Assembly: GCF_040054535.1 (NCBI RefSeq)
Contig: NC_090781.1
Location: forward strand, 6,780,982-6,844,981
Direction of reading: 5' to 3'
Origin: Antennarius striatus
Lineage: Eukaryota > Chordata > Actinopteri > Lophiiformes > Antennariidae
Length of the DNA: 64,000 bases
Shown here: in pieces, positions 1-23,059 of the stretch
Layout: each line of letters starts with the position of its first letter
How positions within the stretch are numbered: position 1 is the first letter of the stretch
Program-made: the position numbers and the translations under genes
Notes under the pieces: model-generated
Database searches by the model: none
What the model was told of the DNA's origin: nothing
What the model saw: only the letters and a program-made list of their open reading frames with translations

Positions 1-1388
1 ATGAACCATTCCATAGTTTCAGTTTTATTAAATTGAAACTTTTATTAAATTGAAACCGTGGAAATTCCACGATAAAACAATAATATCAGACTTCATGCCA
101 AACATGAAAAGAATTAATTGCCACCTTGTTCTATGGAGCTAACGCTACACTGCTAATGTGGAGAGCTCCAGCTAAACAATAGCCAACTGATGCAAGCCGA
201 GCTTTTGCTGCAACACAACGTGAGACACAGTCACGTCATGTTGCTAGCATATTCCTTCTAGATTACTATGTGAACGGTGATTTCTACATTTTATTAGAAC
301 AATAAAAGTTGAAGTTTTTGATGATGTAACTTCCTAGAGTTGGAATTATCCTGTTGCGATCGTTGGACACCAGGAAACAAAACCAGCAGGACGTCCATTA
401 CATTGTCGATGCCATCCTGACCTCCGTTGAGTCTGTAATCTGGTGGAGAGACTTTTCCGTACAGAATGAGATCACAGTAAGGATTCAGCTCGTCTTCATC
501 GGAGGAGTATTAATAAACTCAACAGAGTCTGCAGCAGAAACACAACTGGACGGTCTGATGATAGTTCCTTGTTGTTTTGGCCATAGATTGGTTGTTGATT
601 GCGTACATGAGCAAGGCTGGGAGGAAACTTCATAAACATGAAAACGAAGTTTTGATTTCATCCTTTTTATTTGATCTTTGCCCATTTTTTTGACGACAAT
701 ACGATAGCATTTAGAAAAGTTTTCATCCCCTGCTGTTCGCAAATGGACAGATGTCGCAAAGAGTTTCCTCTTTGGTCAAAGCAGTCATTGTGTAAATGGT
801 CATAATTTCTGTCTCATTCCTGCTGTTTGAACTCTCTGCTCAAAAACATGAACATTGTTGGAACAGTTATGACACTGTAAAATTATGTCAACTAGGAAGT
901 CCATGTTAGTTATTTCTTCTCCTAAAATAGCGAATGCCTTACGCCATATTGTCTACGTGATTCCTTCTGGCAGAGGCAGCGTGATTGGTTGGCACTTGAT
1001 TGACAGGTAGTGGGTGGAGTTGGTGACAGCGTTAGGCTTTCAATTGAGCTTATTCAAATATATAGGTGAGAAGATTCTGAAAATCCAAGTAGAAACATTC
1101 AATGAATTATATATAATTCATTTCAGTGTCATAACTTTCATTTCAGTGTGGTAAAAACAAAGATGCAGACAGCAGTCACTTGGCTAACATAACAAAATGC
1201 TGAAAGGTAATCAAACAGGACTTTCAGTTCAACTCATTTGAAATAATATTTAATGGCAAGTAAAGAAAAAGCACAACTAATGCTCTAAATCTAGTGTATA
1301 AATCAGCATTAATACTGCTTTTGTGGGCCGTACTATCAGGGATAGTGACTTCCTGGAGGCTAGCTATTCACTGGTTTGTAGAGTCCAG
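1..1388. other. Unassigned left flank of the window
   Basis: I recognise no gene or repeat family here. A short minus-strand reading around 480-740 looks weakly protein-like but has no motif I can name and no splice sites that define an exon. No exon of TTC12, which would be expected on this side of ankk1 from vertebrate synteny, is recognisable. Confidence 0.4.
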
Positions 1389-1648
1389 AGGCCTGTAACA
1401 TAAAGCTGGATTACGGTTTAGCAAGATGACTTCAGGTTAACCCTGGCTTTTCGGTACCATAAAGGTGGATTACTTTCTATCGGGCTACATTGTCGTGGTA
1501 ACCTATGCTGAACACCTAACCTGCTCCGGAGCAGGATAAGTTCAGGATAAGAGCTCAGCAGGTATAAAAGCCCCACCTACTGACCAATCAGTTCTCTTGG
1601 AAAATGGCTTGTCTGTTTTATGAGAACCTGGTGGATCTTGGTGCACAG

Positions 1649-3465
1649 TAGGGGTGGGCGATACTGGGAATTTTGGTATCGATCCAATACCAAGTAAATA
1701 CAGGGTAGTATCGGCCGATACCGATACGATACCGATACTTTTTGCTTGGAAATGTCATGATCATTGAATAATTGACCCCCCCCCCCCGAGTTAGTTTATT
1801 ATAATTGCGATAAACACAGCACAAATATTTTAGGCAATAAAAATGTTTCATTTTTTAATAAATAACTACAATGCAAACTTTAACAGTACGGTATAAAAAA
1901 GTAAAATACTTCTACTACAACAACTGTTTCAGAACAAAAGACAAGAGAGTCAAACCAAATAAAAGCAGCAATGTAACATTATGTTATTTCAGGAATTAAA
2001 GTTTGTTTAGCACTTTAATGTACATGGTTCACAATAAGTTAGAGATTATGAGAGACTCATTTTTTGGGTAATAAATATTACACTAATGGAAATGGTGTTT
2101 CGTCTCATTCACTATATAACTTTTATTTATGTCATTACAATTCAGACCAAATAGGAAAGCAGTCACATAAATAACAATATCAATAACATATTGTGAACCT
2201 TGTATTTTTATCTGATTACTTTGGTAATAGAATTAATCAATAGATTAATCGATTCCTTGGGTAACGGATAGCTGTAGCCCTTGGTAAAACAAGATTTTTT
2301 TCAACTGTGTGAACATATAACCATTGAACCTAAAATTGATCTTCTTCTTCTTTTCCTTTCGGCTTTTCCCTTCAGGGGTCGCCACAGCGAATCAATTTCC
2401 TCCATCTAGCCCTGTCCTTTGAATCCTCTTCACTCACACCAACTATCTTCATGTCTTCCCTCATTACATCCATAAACCTCCTCTTTGGTCTTCCTCTAGG
2501 TCTCCTGCCTGGCGGTTCAAAACTCAGCATCCTTCTACCAATATATTCACTATCTCTCCTCTGGACATGTCCAAACCATCTCAGTCTGGCCTCTCTGACA
2601 CCCGTTCCATCCTGCCTGTACACGCTTCTTCACCTCTTTTCCACACTCTCCATTGCTCTGGACTGTTGACCCTAAGTACTTAAAATCCTCCACCTTCTTG
2701 ATCTCTTCTCCCTGTAACCTCACTCTTCCACTCTGGTCCCTCTCATTCACACACATGTACTCTGTCTTACTGCGGCTAACCTTCATTCCTCTCCTTTCCA
2801 GGACAAACCTCCACCTCTCTAGCTTCTCCTCCACCTGTTCCCTGCTCTCACCGCAGATCACAATGTCATCTGCAAACATCATAGTCCATGGAGATTCCTG
2901 TCTAACCTCGTCTGTCAGCCTGTCCATCACCATAGCGAACAAGAAGGGGCTCAGAGCTGATCCCTGATGCAGTCCCACCTCCACCTTGAACTCCTCTGTC
3001 ACACCTACAGCACACCTCACCACTGTCTTACAGTCCTCATACATGTCCTGCACCACTCTAACATACTTCTCTGCCACTCCAGACTTCCTCATACAATAAC
3101 ATTGAACCTAAAATTGATACCCAATACATTGTGAAAAACAGATTACGTGGGTCAAGTTGATTTTTTGGTTGAAAAGCCTCTCCCAGAGTACATTGTCTCT
3201 GTCCGGAGGATGCAGCAGGCCAGTGGCCAGGTGGGGGAAGGGCTAAAGGTGGGCCTGAGTCACTCACTCAGGCAGACACACAGAGTAGCAGGGGGCGCTT
3301 GCCGAGATAAGGGGGGGGGGGGTGCGCTATTTGCACAGAGAAGCGGCGCTTCGAGGAAAGTGGTGGAGGAGCAAAGTATCGATCACAGGACAATAGTATC
3401 GATCTGATCAAAGTACTTGCTTAGTATTGATAATATCGATATTTGGATCGATCCGCCCACCCCTA
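1649..3465. mobile_element. TIR element with TAGGGGTGGGCG ends, nested in the Harbinger copy
   Basis: The left end begins TAGGGGTGGGCGATACTGGG and the right end is its approximate inverse, ending CGCCCACCCCTA. Both subterminal regions are rich in GATACCGATAC/TATCGAT motifs, as in fish hAT-like non-autonomous elements. No transposase is encoded. I could not find a matching 8-bp target duplication (GTGCACAG left, GCGATTGG right), so the superfamily is tentative. A 5'-truncated RTE LINE lies inside it. Confidence 0.55.
2341..3099 (-). mobile_element. RTE-clade LINE, 5'-truncated copy 1
   Basis: Bounded by a perfect 19-bp target-site duplication, CATTGAACCTAAAATTGAT, at 2322-2340 and 3100-3118. 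On the minus strand it carries reverse transcriptase motifs ([30 protein letters not shown]) and the C-terminal GRRPRGRPKRRFMDV block, ending RCGDP. Compared with the 19.4-22.4 kb copy it lacks everything 5' of the RT palm and has an internal deletion of roughly 100 codons between the QAGWNG and VREARLRW motifs. The 3' end is (GAA)n-like, as usual for RTE. Confidence 0.9.
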
Positions 3466-3667
3466 GCGATTGGTAGCATGCAGCAAACTCCGCCCTTTTT
3501 ATGTAAGCGCGCACAGATCTAGAGTGGACAAGCCTGAATTGAATTAATGAGTTGATAGCCGGCTTTATGGTCCCGAAAATCCGGAGGGCGGATGTCTCGG
3601 TAAGTGAAGCCAGTAAAGTAGGAGGAAGCCCGGCTAGTTTAATCAAGCTTTACGGTACAGGCCTCAG

Positions 3668-3718
3668 GTCATTTTCATTTTAACACACACAGGTGTACAC
3701 ACACACATGCGCGCACGT

Positions 3719-3777
<59 letters not shown>

Positions 3778-4204
3778 GTACCATTTTGTACATCTTTGTG
3801 TGCTATTATGAAGACACGTGTACACTGTAGACTATCATGACATAAAAATTACAGTGGTCATACATATATAGAATATCACAACTAATATTTATAACTACCT
3901 GTATTAACTGTTGTGTGCAACTTGACATTTTTGATGAAACTTAGGACATCAAACATTTCCAACACATTAAAACCAACTCGACTGTCTTGGCTGCTAAAAA
4001 CCGGCTTTGCAACATTGCAGTGCAAATAACAACTATATGCAAGCTCCTCCCACAGCTCGACAGAGTTCTCTTTGTAAATCCACATTCCTTTTAAACTGCC
4101 TGCTGCCACTTATTTAACTATCTTGCAGGCTTTTTCTGTATCCCTGTATTGAAACACGGTTCCCATGGTGTAGATGTTGATGTGGATAATAGACCCCTGC
4201 GTTC
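3668..4204. other. ankk1 5' flank
   Basis: This stretch holds a (CA)n array at 3720-3775 and otherwise unique sequence leading to the first ankk1 coding exon. The 5'UTR and core promoter should be here or further left. I see no TATA box or initiator I would defend. Confidence 0.3.
3720..3775. repeat. (CA)n microsatellite
   Basis: About 28 uninterrupted CA dinucleotides, preceded by a degenerate CA/CG-rich stretch from 3684. It is 430 bp upstream of the ankk1 start codon. Confidence 0.95.
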
Positions 4205-16116
<11,912 letters not shown>

Positions 16117-16239
16117 AATGGGATGATGCATGATATTATTGGGTTTGGCGTTGGATGATAAAAACATAAGGTAAAGAAATTAAGACATTACAGTGAATTT
16201 TTTCATCATGAAGAGAGTATGCTGTAGGCAAAATCTTAA

Positions 16240-16525
16240 TCTATCGCAGGTCTTTCCTTTCTATGGCCATCAGACTGTACAATCAGCACTCCTCCTAGTC
16301 GACCATAAACAGACAATCACGCACACAATCCAGCTGACCAGTGTAGCTTGTACTTTGTAGTAGTGAAATGTGAATTAGTGATTTTAAATTGTTAACATCT
16401 ATATCACATGTTATATATGTTAATATGTATGTACAGTATGTACGTGTGTATGGACCCCCTCCCCCCTCTGCTGCCGCAATCAGAATAATTTCCCCACTGT
16501 GGGACTCATAATGGTCTATCCTAAA
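16240..16525 (+). mobile_element. L2-type LINE 3' end downstream of ankk1
   Basis: The frame from about 16250 reads RSFLSMAIRLYNQHSS, resembling the C-terminus of fish L2 ORF2. The segment closes with CCCCACTGTGGGACTCATAA, the usual L2 3' tail. It starts about 125 bp after the ankk1 stop and could be included in the ankk1 3'UTR. Confidence 0.6.
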
Positions 16526-17121
16526 CAATAACAGGACATTAAAACAATACATAAACAAAATAATTTTTGTAGTACAGTAATTAAACTTTGGTATATGTAC
16601 CTCTGCTGAATGAATTTTATCTTGGTGCGTGTAGAGGCCAAGCCAAGCTTTAAGGTCAAAGGTCTGACATGCCACTTTGAGCTTGATTACTCTGTTTTAT
16701 TTCCATTAAGTTTCTTAGTTAACTCGACCAACAGTTAACATCAAATAGCAAAACATTCAGAGTTCAGCGTTACCATCTGTCAATGCTTCCAGGAAAAAAC
16801 CTAACTCAGTCAACATTGGTTCCTACATCATTTAGCAGAAGAAGAAGAACCCCGTCCATACTTAAAAAGAAATTACAGGCGAGTTGTGACAGAGTTGAAT
16901 TACAGGTAGTCTATAGTCTTCATTACTGCCACTAACTTGCAACCTGACCCTAAGTGACAGCAGTCTCGATGTTCGCAAACGTCTTCATGCACATAAATAC
17001 ATTGTGCATTCCAGTGGTGGACAGTTAGGGCCAGCAAGGCCTTCTCTGCTCGCCAAACATAACCAGAAATCATGATAATATTTACACACACACATCACAT
17101 ATATACAGTATATATTGGGAT

Positions 17122-17901
17122 CAGTGACGTGCGGTGAGGTTCATAGCTGGTGAGGCACTGACTTCATCATAATCAGATTACAAGCATATGAACCTACAGT
17201 GTAGCTTATTCACAATTTAATTATCAACAGTGAGTGGGTTATTTTAAAAGTCTCAACAGAATTATTTACACATACAAACAGTAACACACAAATAACCACA
17301 TTTTATTAAAAATACCTGGTTATGTTGTACCTACATGTTTGTTTATATGTAATGTTTACTTATAAATGAAATCCATCCAATTTTTAGTCAAAATATGTAA
17401 TCCTCCATTTTTATGATAAAGCAAGGCAAGCAGAAAAAACAAATGAATGGCTGCACTTGACTTGCTGCTCAACTCAAGAAAGACATTACACACATACAGT
17501 TGTTGACAAAAACACTGGACATTATATACATTGGGTAAAATATGGAAATTTAGTTCATATAGCAAACGTGTTTGAAAATTTTAATGGCAACATACAGAGA
17601 GGTAGCGTTACAGTCTCACTGTTCAGCTACCAGCACAAGCTAGCTGAGGCATTGTGCATTCCATGGTGAAGCTCGACTGGCTGCTGCCTCACCGCAAGTC
17701 TCTTGTCAGTATTTCAGCGGTAGATGTAAAAGTTCAGTGATTTTGAGTAAAAATAATCTACCATTGGTGACGTTTAACGGAAAATAACTTCATAATACAC
17801 ATGACTGGATAAATTTAACCATTTAATTTATTTCTTCCCTTTTCTTTTTTTTTTTTTCCATGATGGCAGGTGAGGCTGTGCCCACTGACCGCACATCGCT
17901 G
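17122..17901. mobile_element. Non-autonomous hAT transposon (780 bp)
   Basis: Begins CAGTGACGTGCGGTGAGG and ends CCGCACATCGCTG. Flanked by a perfect 8-bp duplication ATTGGGAT at 17114-17121 and 17902-17909. No long frame inside. The interior is AT-rich with GTGAGGCA motifs near both ends. Confidence 0.88.
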
Positions 17902-17989
17902 ATTGGGATACTATATAACATGGACCAACACTGGGTCAGTGTTTATTTTACAGGTTTTATCCAGTCAGAATTCAGCTAGCTTGTGTTGC

Positions 17990-18600
17990 CAGGTCTGCTA
18001 TTTCTAGACAACTAATTACAATGGCTGACAGGTTCCGAGGGACACTGCAAACTGTTCTAGTGGGAATACCTTTTGATTGCAAAGGATTGATTTGGTGTTT
18101 AGAGCCACACTAGATTTGCAAACTCGAATTGTTCAACCAAGTCAGCAACGAGACACCAAAGCACAACTGGACATTTGCAAGCTACGGTGCTTTTAAAAGC
18201 TTTTGGGGACACCAGTGTCGATTCACAGTTCAATGAACAGGTACGCACAAAGAGAGAGCTTCACAATGAAATGGTGAAAAACAAACAGAGTTACTGAAAA
18301 GATTGACTGATTGTGCCATGTTCCTGGGTAAACAGGACTTTTCATTGAGGGGACACAACAAAAGCGCTTAGTCCACAAACAAAGGTAGCTACATGGAACT
18401 TCTTTCTTTTGTTGCTCAGCATGACACAGACCTGCATTACCACTTGTCCACTGACAGAGTATTTACTGGGAAATCTGGCAAAATACAAAATTACCTCATT
18501 CATGCCATTCCACAAACGATTGAAGAGATCAAAATAGAAATCAAAATGGTGCTTTTTGTCACTGTAATGGTGGATGAGACACCAGATGTGTCTTAGTTCA
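17990..18600 (+). pseudogene. hAT transposase fossil (ZMYM1/DUF4371-like fragment)
   Basis: A broken frame reads DCAMFLGKQDFSLRGHNKSA, then a stop, then ELLSFVAQHDTDLHYHL and FTGKSGKIQNYLIHAIP, ending MVDETPDVS and a stop. These segments match the N-terminal half of ZMYM1-like hAT transposases, where the MVDETxDVS motif contains the first catalytic aspartate. In-frame stops and the missing C-terminal half make it inactive. It lies just right of the 780-bp hAT but has no detectable ends of its own. Confidence 0.65.
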
Positions 18601-18649
18601 GAAGATCATAAAAAGTAGGTAGCATGGCGTGTGTTGAAGTACCACTTTA

Positions 18650-19343
18650 CATTTGACCATTCCATCAATGCAATTTTGTCATTACAATGACACATTGCTG
18701 AACCTGCTCTCTCCACAAAGGCAAACTCTCGGTCTTTTTGTTTTGAAATGTACAATCTTCCTCATCTTTTTTTCTTTTCCCTATCTTCTTCGTCAAAGAG
18801 TTAGCTTGGAGCTAAAGACCGAGCAGACTGATTCAAAAGGGGCAACCAGGAATGGCCAACGTAGGTTATTATCCAATTAAAATAACAGACAATTGCTCCT
18901 GCAGCCAACTACAGCCCTGAACAGGACATGAGCAGCGAAAAATCAATGGATGGAATAAAACGAGTATTTTGTTTCGTCTTCGAGCCAGAAATACTAAGTA
19001 TGAAAAAATGTACAGAATATAGACGTGATGTATAATGTGAGGGCAACTTTAAAGAAAAAAATTAACAACTGAACTGAAACAATACTCATTCTTATCCAAT
19101 GTCTTTGCCAATCTGGCCTAAAATCTGAAGTTCCAAAAATGTTTTTTAGTTTTAAATCCACGAGGAAAATCTAACTACATTCTCAGAATCATGTATTTTC
19201 ATTCACGTCAGGCAGAATTCAAGCCAGAACCACTTCCATCATACTTTTTCAGAAATTCATTTAACTTGCTCGGTGACAGTTGTGACATGAAACAACATTT
19301 CTCCAATACAAATAGTCTTATAGATGGTGAGATAGATGAATAA
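18650..19343. other. Unannotated intergenic sequence
   Basis: No gene, known repeat end or regulatory motif recognised. Confidence 0.4.
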
Positions 19344-19361
19344 ATTGAAGCATTAAAACAT
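19344..19361. repeat. Target-site duplication, left copy
   Basis: ATTGAAGCATTAAAACAT, identical to 22427-22444. It flanks the 3' end of the RTE element. Confidence 0.95.
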
Positions 19362-22300
19362 CTTCTTCTTTTCCTTTCGGCTTTTCCCTTCAGGGGTCGC
19401 CACAGCGAATCAATTTCCTCCATCTAGCCCTGTCCTTTGAATCCTCTTCTCTCACACACTTCATGTCTTCCCTCATTACATCCATAAACCTCCTCTTTGG
19501 TCTTCCTCTAGGCCTCCTGCCTGGCAGTTCAAAACTCAGCATCCTTCTACCAATATATTCACTATCTCTCCTCTGGACATGTCCAAACCATCTCAGTCTG
19601 GCCTGTCTGACTTTATCTCCAAAACCTCTAACATGTGCTGTCCCTCTGATGTACTCATTCCTGATCCTATCCTTCCTGGTCACTCCCAGAGAGAACCTCA
19701 GCATCTTCATCTCTGCTACCTCCAGCTCTGTCTCCTGTCTTTTCCTCAGTCACACTGTCTCTAGAACAAACAACATCGCTGGTCTCACCACAGTTTTGTA
19801 CACCTTTCCTTTAATTTTAGCTGAAACTCTTCTATCACACATCACACCTGACACTTTCCTCCACCCGTTCCATCCTGCCTGGACACGCTTCTTCACCTCT
19901 TTTCCACACTCTCCATTGCTCTGGACTGTTGAGCCTAAGTACTTAAAATCCTCCACCTTCTTGATCTCTTCTCCCTGTAACCTCACTCTTCCACTTGGGT
20001 CCCTCTCATTCACACACATGTACTCTGTCTTACTGCGGCTAACCTTCATTCCTCTCCTTTCCAGGACAAACCTCCACCTCTCTAGCTTCACCTCCACCTG
20101 TTCCCTGCTCTCACTACAGATCACAATGTCATCTGCAAACATCATAGTCCATGGAGATTCCTGTCTAACCTCGTCTGTCAGCCTGTCCATCACCATAGCG
20201 AACAAGAAGGGGCTCAGAGCTGATCCCTGATGCAGTCCCACCTCCACCTTGAACTCCTCTGTCACACCTACAGCACACCTCACCACTGTCTTACAATCCT
20301 CATACATGTCCTGCACCACTCTAACATACTTCTCTGCCACTCCAGACTTCCTCATACAATACCACAGTTCCTCTCTGGGCACCCTGTCATAAGCTTTCTC
20401 CAGATCTACAAAAACACAATGCAGCTCCCTCTGGCCTTCTCTGTACTTCTCTATCAACATCCTCAAAGCAAATACTGCATCTGTAGTACTCTTTTTTGGC
20501 ATGAAACCATACTGCTGCTCACAAATGTTCACTTCTGCCCTTAGTCTAGCTTCCACTACTCTCTCCCATAACTTCATTGTATGGCTCATCAGCTTTATTC
20601 CTCTGTAGTTGCCACAACTCTGCACATCTCCCTTGTTCTTAAAAATGGGCACCAGCACACTTCTCCTCCATTCCTCAGGCATCTTCTCACTATCTAAGAT
20701 CCTGTTGAACAACCCAGTCAGAAACTCTACTGCCACCTCTCCTAGACACGTCCATATCTCTACAGGTATATCATCAGGACCGACTGCCTTTCCACTCTTC
20801 ATCCTCTTCAATGCCCTCCTCACTTCATCCTGACTAATCTTTGCTACATCCTGGTCCACAACAGTCACCTCTTCCAGTCTTTGTTCTCTCTCATTTTCCA
20901 CGTTCATCAACTCTTCAAAGTACTCTTTCCATCTTCCCATCACACTACTGGCACCTGTCAATAGACTTCCATCCCTATCCTTAATCACCCTAACCTGCTG
21001 CACGTCCTTCCCATCTCTATCTCTCTGTCTTGCCAACCGGTATAGATCAGTCTCTCCCTCTTTACTGTCCAACCTAGCATACAACTCATCAAAGGCTTCT
21101 TGTTTGGCCTTTGCTACCTTTACCTTCACCTTAAGCTGCATCTCCCTGCACTCCTGTCTACTCTCCTCAGTCCTCTCAGTGTCCCACTTCCTCTTAGCTA
21201 ACCTCTTTCTCTGTATACACTCTTGTACCTCCTCATTCCACCACCAAGTCTCCTTATCTACTTTCCTTCTAGATGACACACCAAGTACTCTCTTACCTGT
21301 CTCCCTGATCACATTAGCTGTAGTTGTCCAGTCATCTGGAAGCACCTCCTGACCACCTAGAGCCTGTCTTAACTCCTTCCTAAAAGTCATGCAACACTCT
21401 TCCTTTTTCAGCTTCCACCATTTCGTCTTCTGCTCTGCCTTTGCCCTCCTGATCTTCCTCACCACCAGAGTCATCCTATACACCACCATCCTACACCGTC
21501 TACACAAGATATAGTCTACCTGGGTGCTCCTACCAACACTCTCATAGGTCGCCCTATGTTCCTGCCTCTTCTGGAGGAAAGTATTCACTTTAGCCATTTC
21601 CATCCTTTTTGCAAAGTCAACTACCATCTGTCCTTCTGCATTCCTCTCCTGGATACCAAACCTGCCCATCACCTCCCCATCACCTCTGTTTCCTGCACCA
21701 ACATGTCCATTGAAGTCTGCTCCAATGACAACTCTCTCACTTCTAGGCATGCTCTGCATCACTTCATCAAAGTCCGACCAGAATTTCTCCTTCTCCTCCA
21801 GCTCACATCCTACCTGTGGAGCATACCCACTAACAACATTGAACATCACACCTTCTTTTTCTAGCTTCAGACTCATCACTCTATCCGACACTCTTTTTAC
21901 CTCCAGGAAATTCCTAACAAACTCCTCCTTCAAGATAACTCCTACTCCATTTCTCTTCCCATCTATACCATGATAGAACAACTTGGAAACCCTGCTCCTA
22001 AACTTGTAGCCTTGCTACCTTTCCACCTGGTCTCCTGTACACACAGTATGTCTACCTTCCTTCTCTGCATCATGTCAACCAACTCTCTACCTTTTCCTGT
22101 CATAGTTCCAACATTCAACGTCCCTACTCTTAGTCCTATACTCTTGGTGTTTCTCTTCTCTTTCTTCGAGCGAACACACTTTCCTCCTCTCCTTCTTCGA
22201 CCAACAGTAATCCAATTTCCACCGGCGCCCTGTAGGTCAACAGCGCCGATGGCGGTCGTTGTTAACCCGGGCCTCGACCGATCCGGTATGGAAGTCATAT

Positions 22301-22426
22301 GTTTGATTCGCATCTTTAATTTGGCAAAAGTTTTACGCCGGATGCCCTTCCTGACGCAACCCTCTGTATTTATCCAGGCTTGGGACCGGCACAATAAGAC
22401 ACTGGCTTGTGTCCTCTTGCGGCTAC
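19362..22426 (-). mobile_element. Nearly full-length RTE-clade LINE (APE endonuclease + reverse transcriptase)
   Basis: A 3065-bp insertion between perfect 18-bp duplications. The minus strand encodes, in order, an APE-type endonuclease (LRVGTLNVGTM, CVQETRWKG, GADFNGHVGAG), a reverse transcriptase ([44 protein letters not shown]) and the RTE C-terminal domain (GRRPRGRPKRRFMDVMRE), ending RCGDP. The 3' end has a short GAA-rich tail instead of poly(A), as RTE elements do. There are two visible lesions: a frameshift near 21980 in the endonuclease and an in-frame TGA at about 19750 in the C-terminal part. I assign it to the RTE clade from memory of fish family sequences; the exact family name is not determinable here. 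Confidence 0.93.
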
Positions 22427-22436
22427 ATTGAAGCAT
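19390..22436 (-). pseudogene. RTE polyprotein frame, broken by one frameshift and one stop
   Basis: The longest uninterrupted part runs 21981 to 19750 (743 codons) and covers most of the endonuclease and the whole RT palm with intact FADD. Upstream, 22436-21963 carries the endonuclease N-terminus in another frame. Downstream, 19710-19390 continues in the same frame after the TGA. A few residues appear deleted near EDMKCVREED compared with EDMKVVGVREED in the 37-kb copy. The small number of lesions indicates recent insertion. Confidence 0.85.
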
Positions 22437-22444
22437 TAAAACAT
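22427..22444. repeat. Target-site duplication, right copy
   Basis: ATTGAAGCATTAAAACAT, identical to 19344-19361. It flanks the 5' end of the RTE element. Confidence 0.95.
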
Positions 22445-22739
22445 AACATTAGTTAAAGAAGGTAACTACCTGGTGATAATGTAGCGACAGAAGGCAGCAG
22501 CAAATAAATGCTCCTCCACATGTTAACACAAGATCATGTTGGGGGTAGTAATTAAGCATTAAGCTTCCTTTAGGGATGGAAACAAAGCTTGCTTCTGCAG
22601 AACCCTGTACAGTATCTTGCAATGTTCAAGTCATATCAGTATGATCAAATTTAACACAGTGAGCAGTCATAAACATGGAAATTGTTCCCACTGTAAAATT
22701 CTCTCCCACATTATGTCAACATAGCATTTCTATATAGGC

Positions 22740-23030
22740 AAAAGATGTTTGAGGCTTCGCCAAGGGACATCAGAGGCTAATCCCTTGTGGCTCCATTCTA
22801 GGATTGTTTCATGGGACCATGTAGTGTCTGCCATGAAAATAAAAGTCTGGATTGAAGGACAAAACACAGACTGTGATCTTGGAGTACAAGAGTGGGCCCT
22901 GAGTACCAAGCCCATAGAGGCAGCGGTCCGCCATAGGAGACGGGGTCTAAGACGCCCACTGTGCACAGATTCCCCTGAGACAGTCCAGCACACAATATCA
23001 GGGAGTAAGATGCAAGCTGGGATAGTAGTT
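22740..23030 (+). mobile_element. R4/Rex6-like LINE fragment
   Basis: The plus frame reads LRQGTSEANPLWLHSRIVSW, KIKVWIEGQNTDCDLGVQEW and LCTDSPETVQHTISGSKMQAG. The last block resembles the SPETIQHIxxGCKMLAG motif downstream of the RT in fish R4/Dong-type LINEs. Both cysteines expected in GC-K-M are altered. No ends found. Confidence 0.5.
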
Positions 23031-23059
23031 GATATTTCTATCAATTATTCCAGTGATTA

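Larger units (their letters stand above)
1389..3664 (+). mobile_element. PIF/Harbinger DNA transposon derivative, interrupted by a nested element
   Basis: The ends are imperfect terminal inverted repeats. The left end reads AGGCCTGTAACATAAAGCT, and the right end in reverse complement reads AGGCCTGTACCGTAAAGCTT. The element is bounded by the 3-bp direct repeat CAG at 1386-1388 and 3665-3667; a 3-bp duplication is typical of PIF/Harbinger. Just before the nested insertion an open frame begins at 1604 with MACLFYENLVDLGAQ, which resembles the N-terminus of fish Harbinger transposases. The frame is cut at 1648 by the nested element and the rest of the transposase is missing, so this copy is non-autonomous. 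It sits about 0.5 kb upstream of the ankk1 start. Confidence 0.7.

Noticed and set aside
19463..20230. Long plus-strand frame over the RTE
   Set aside because: It is the antisense shadow of the RTE RT frame; the minus strand carries the FADD and other RT motifs. The same applies to plus frames at 2451-2967, 12222-13136, 21970-22431 and 37168-37431.
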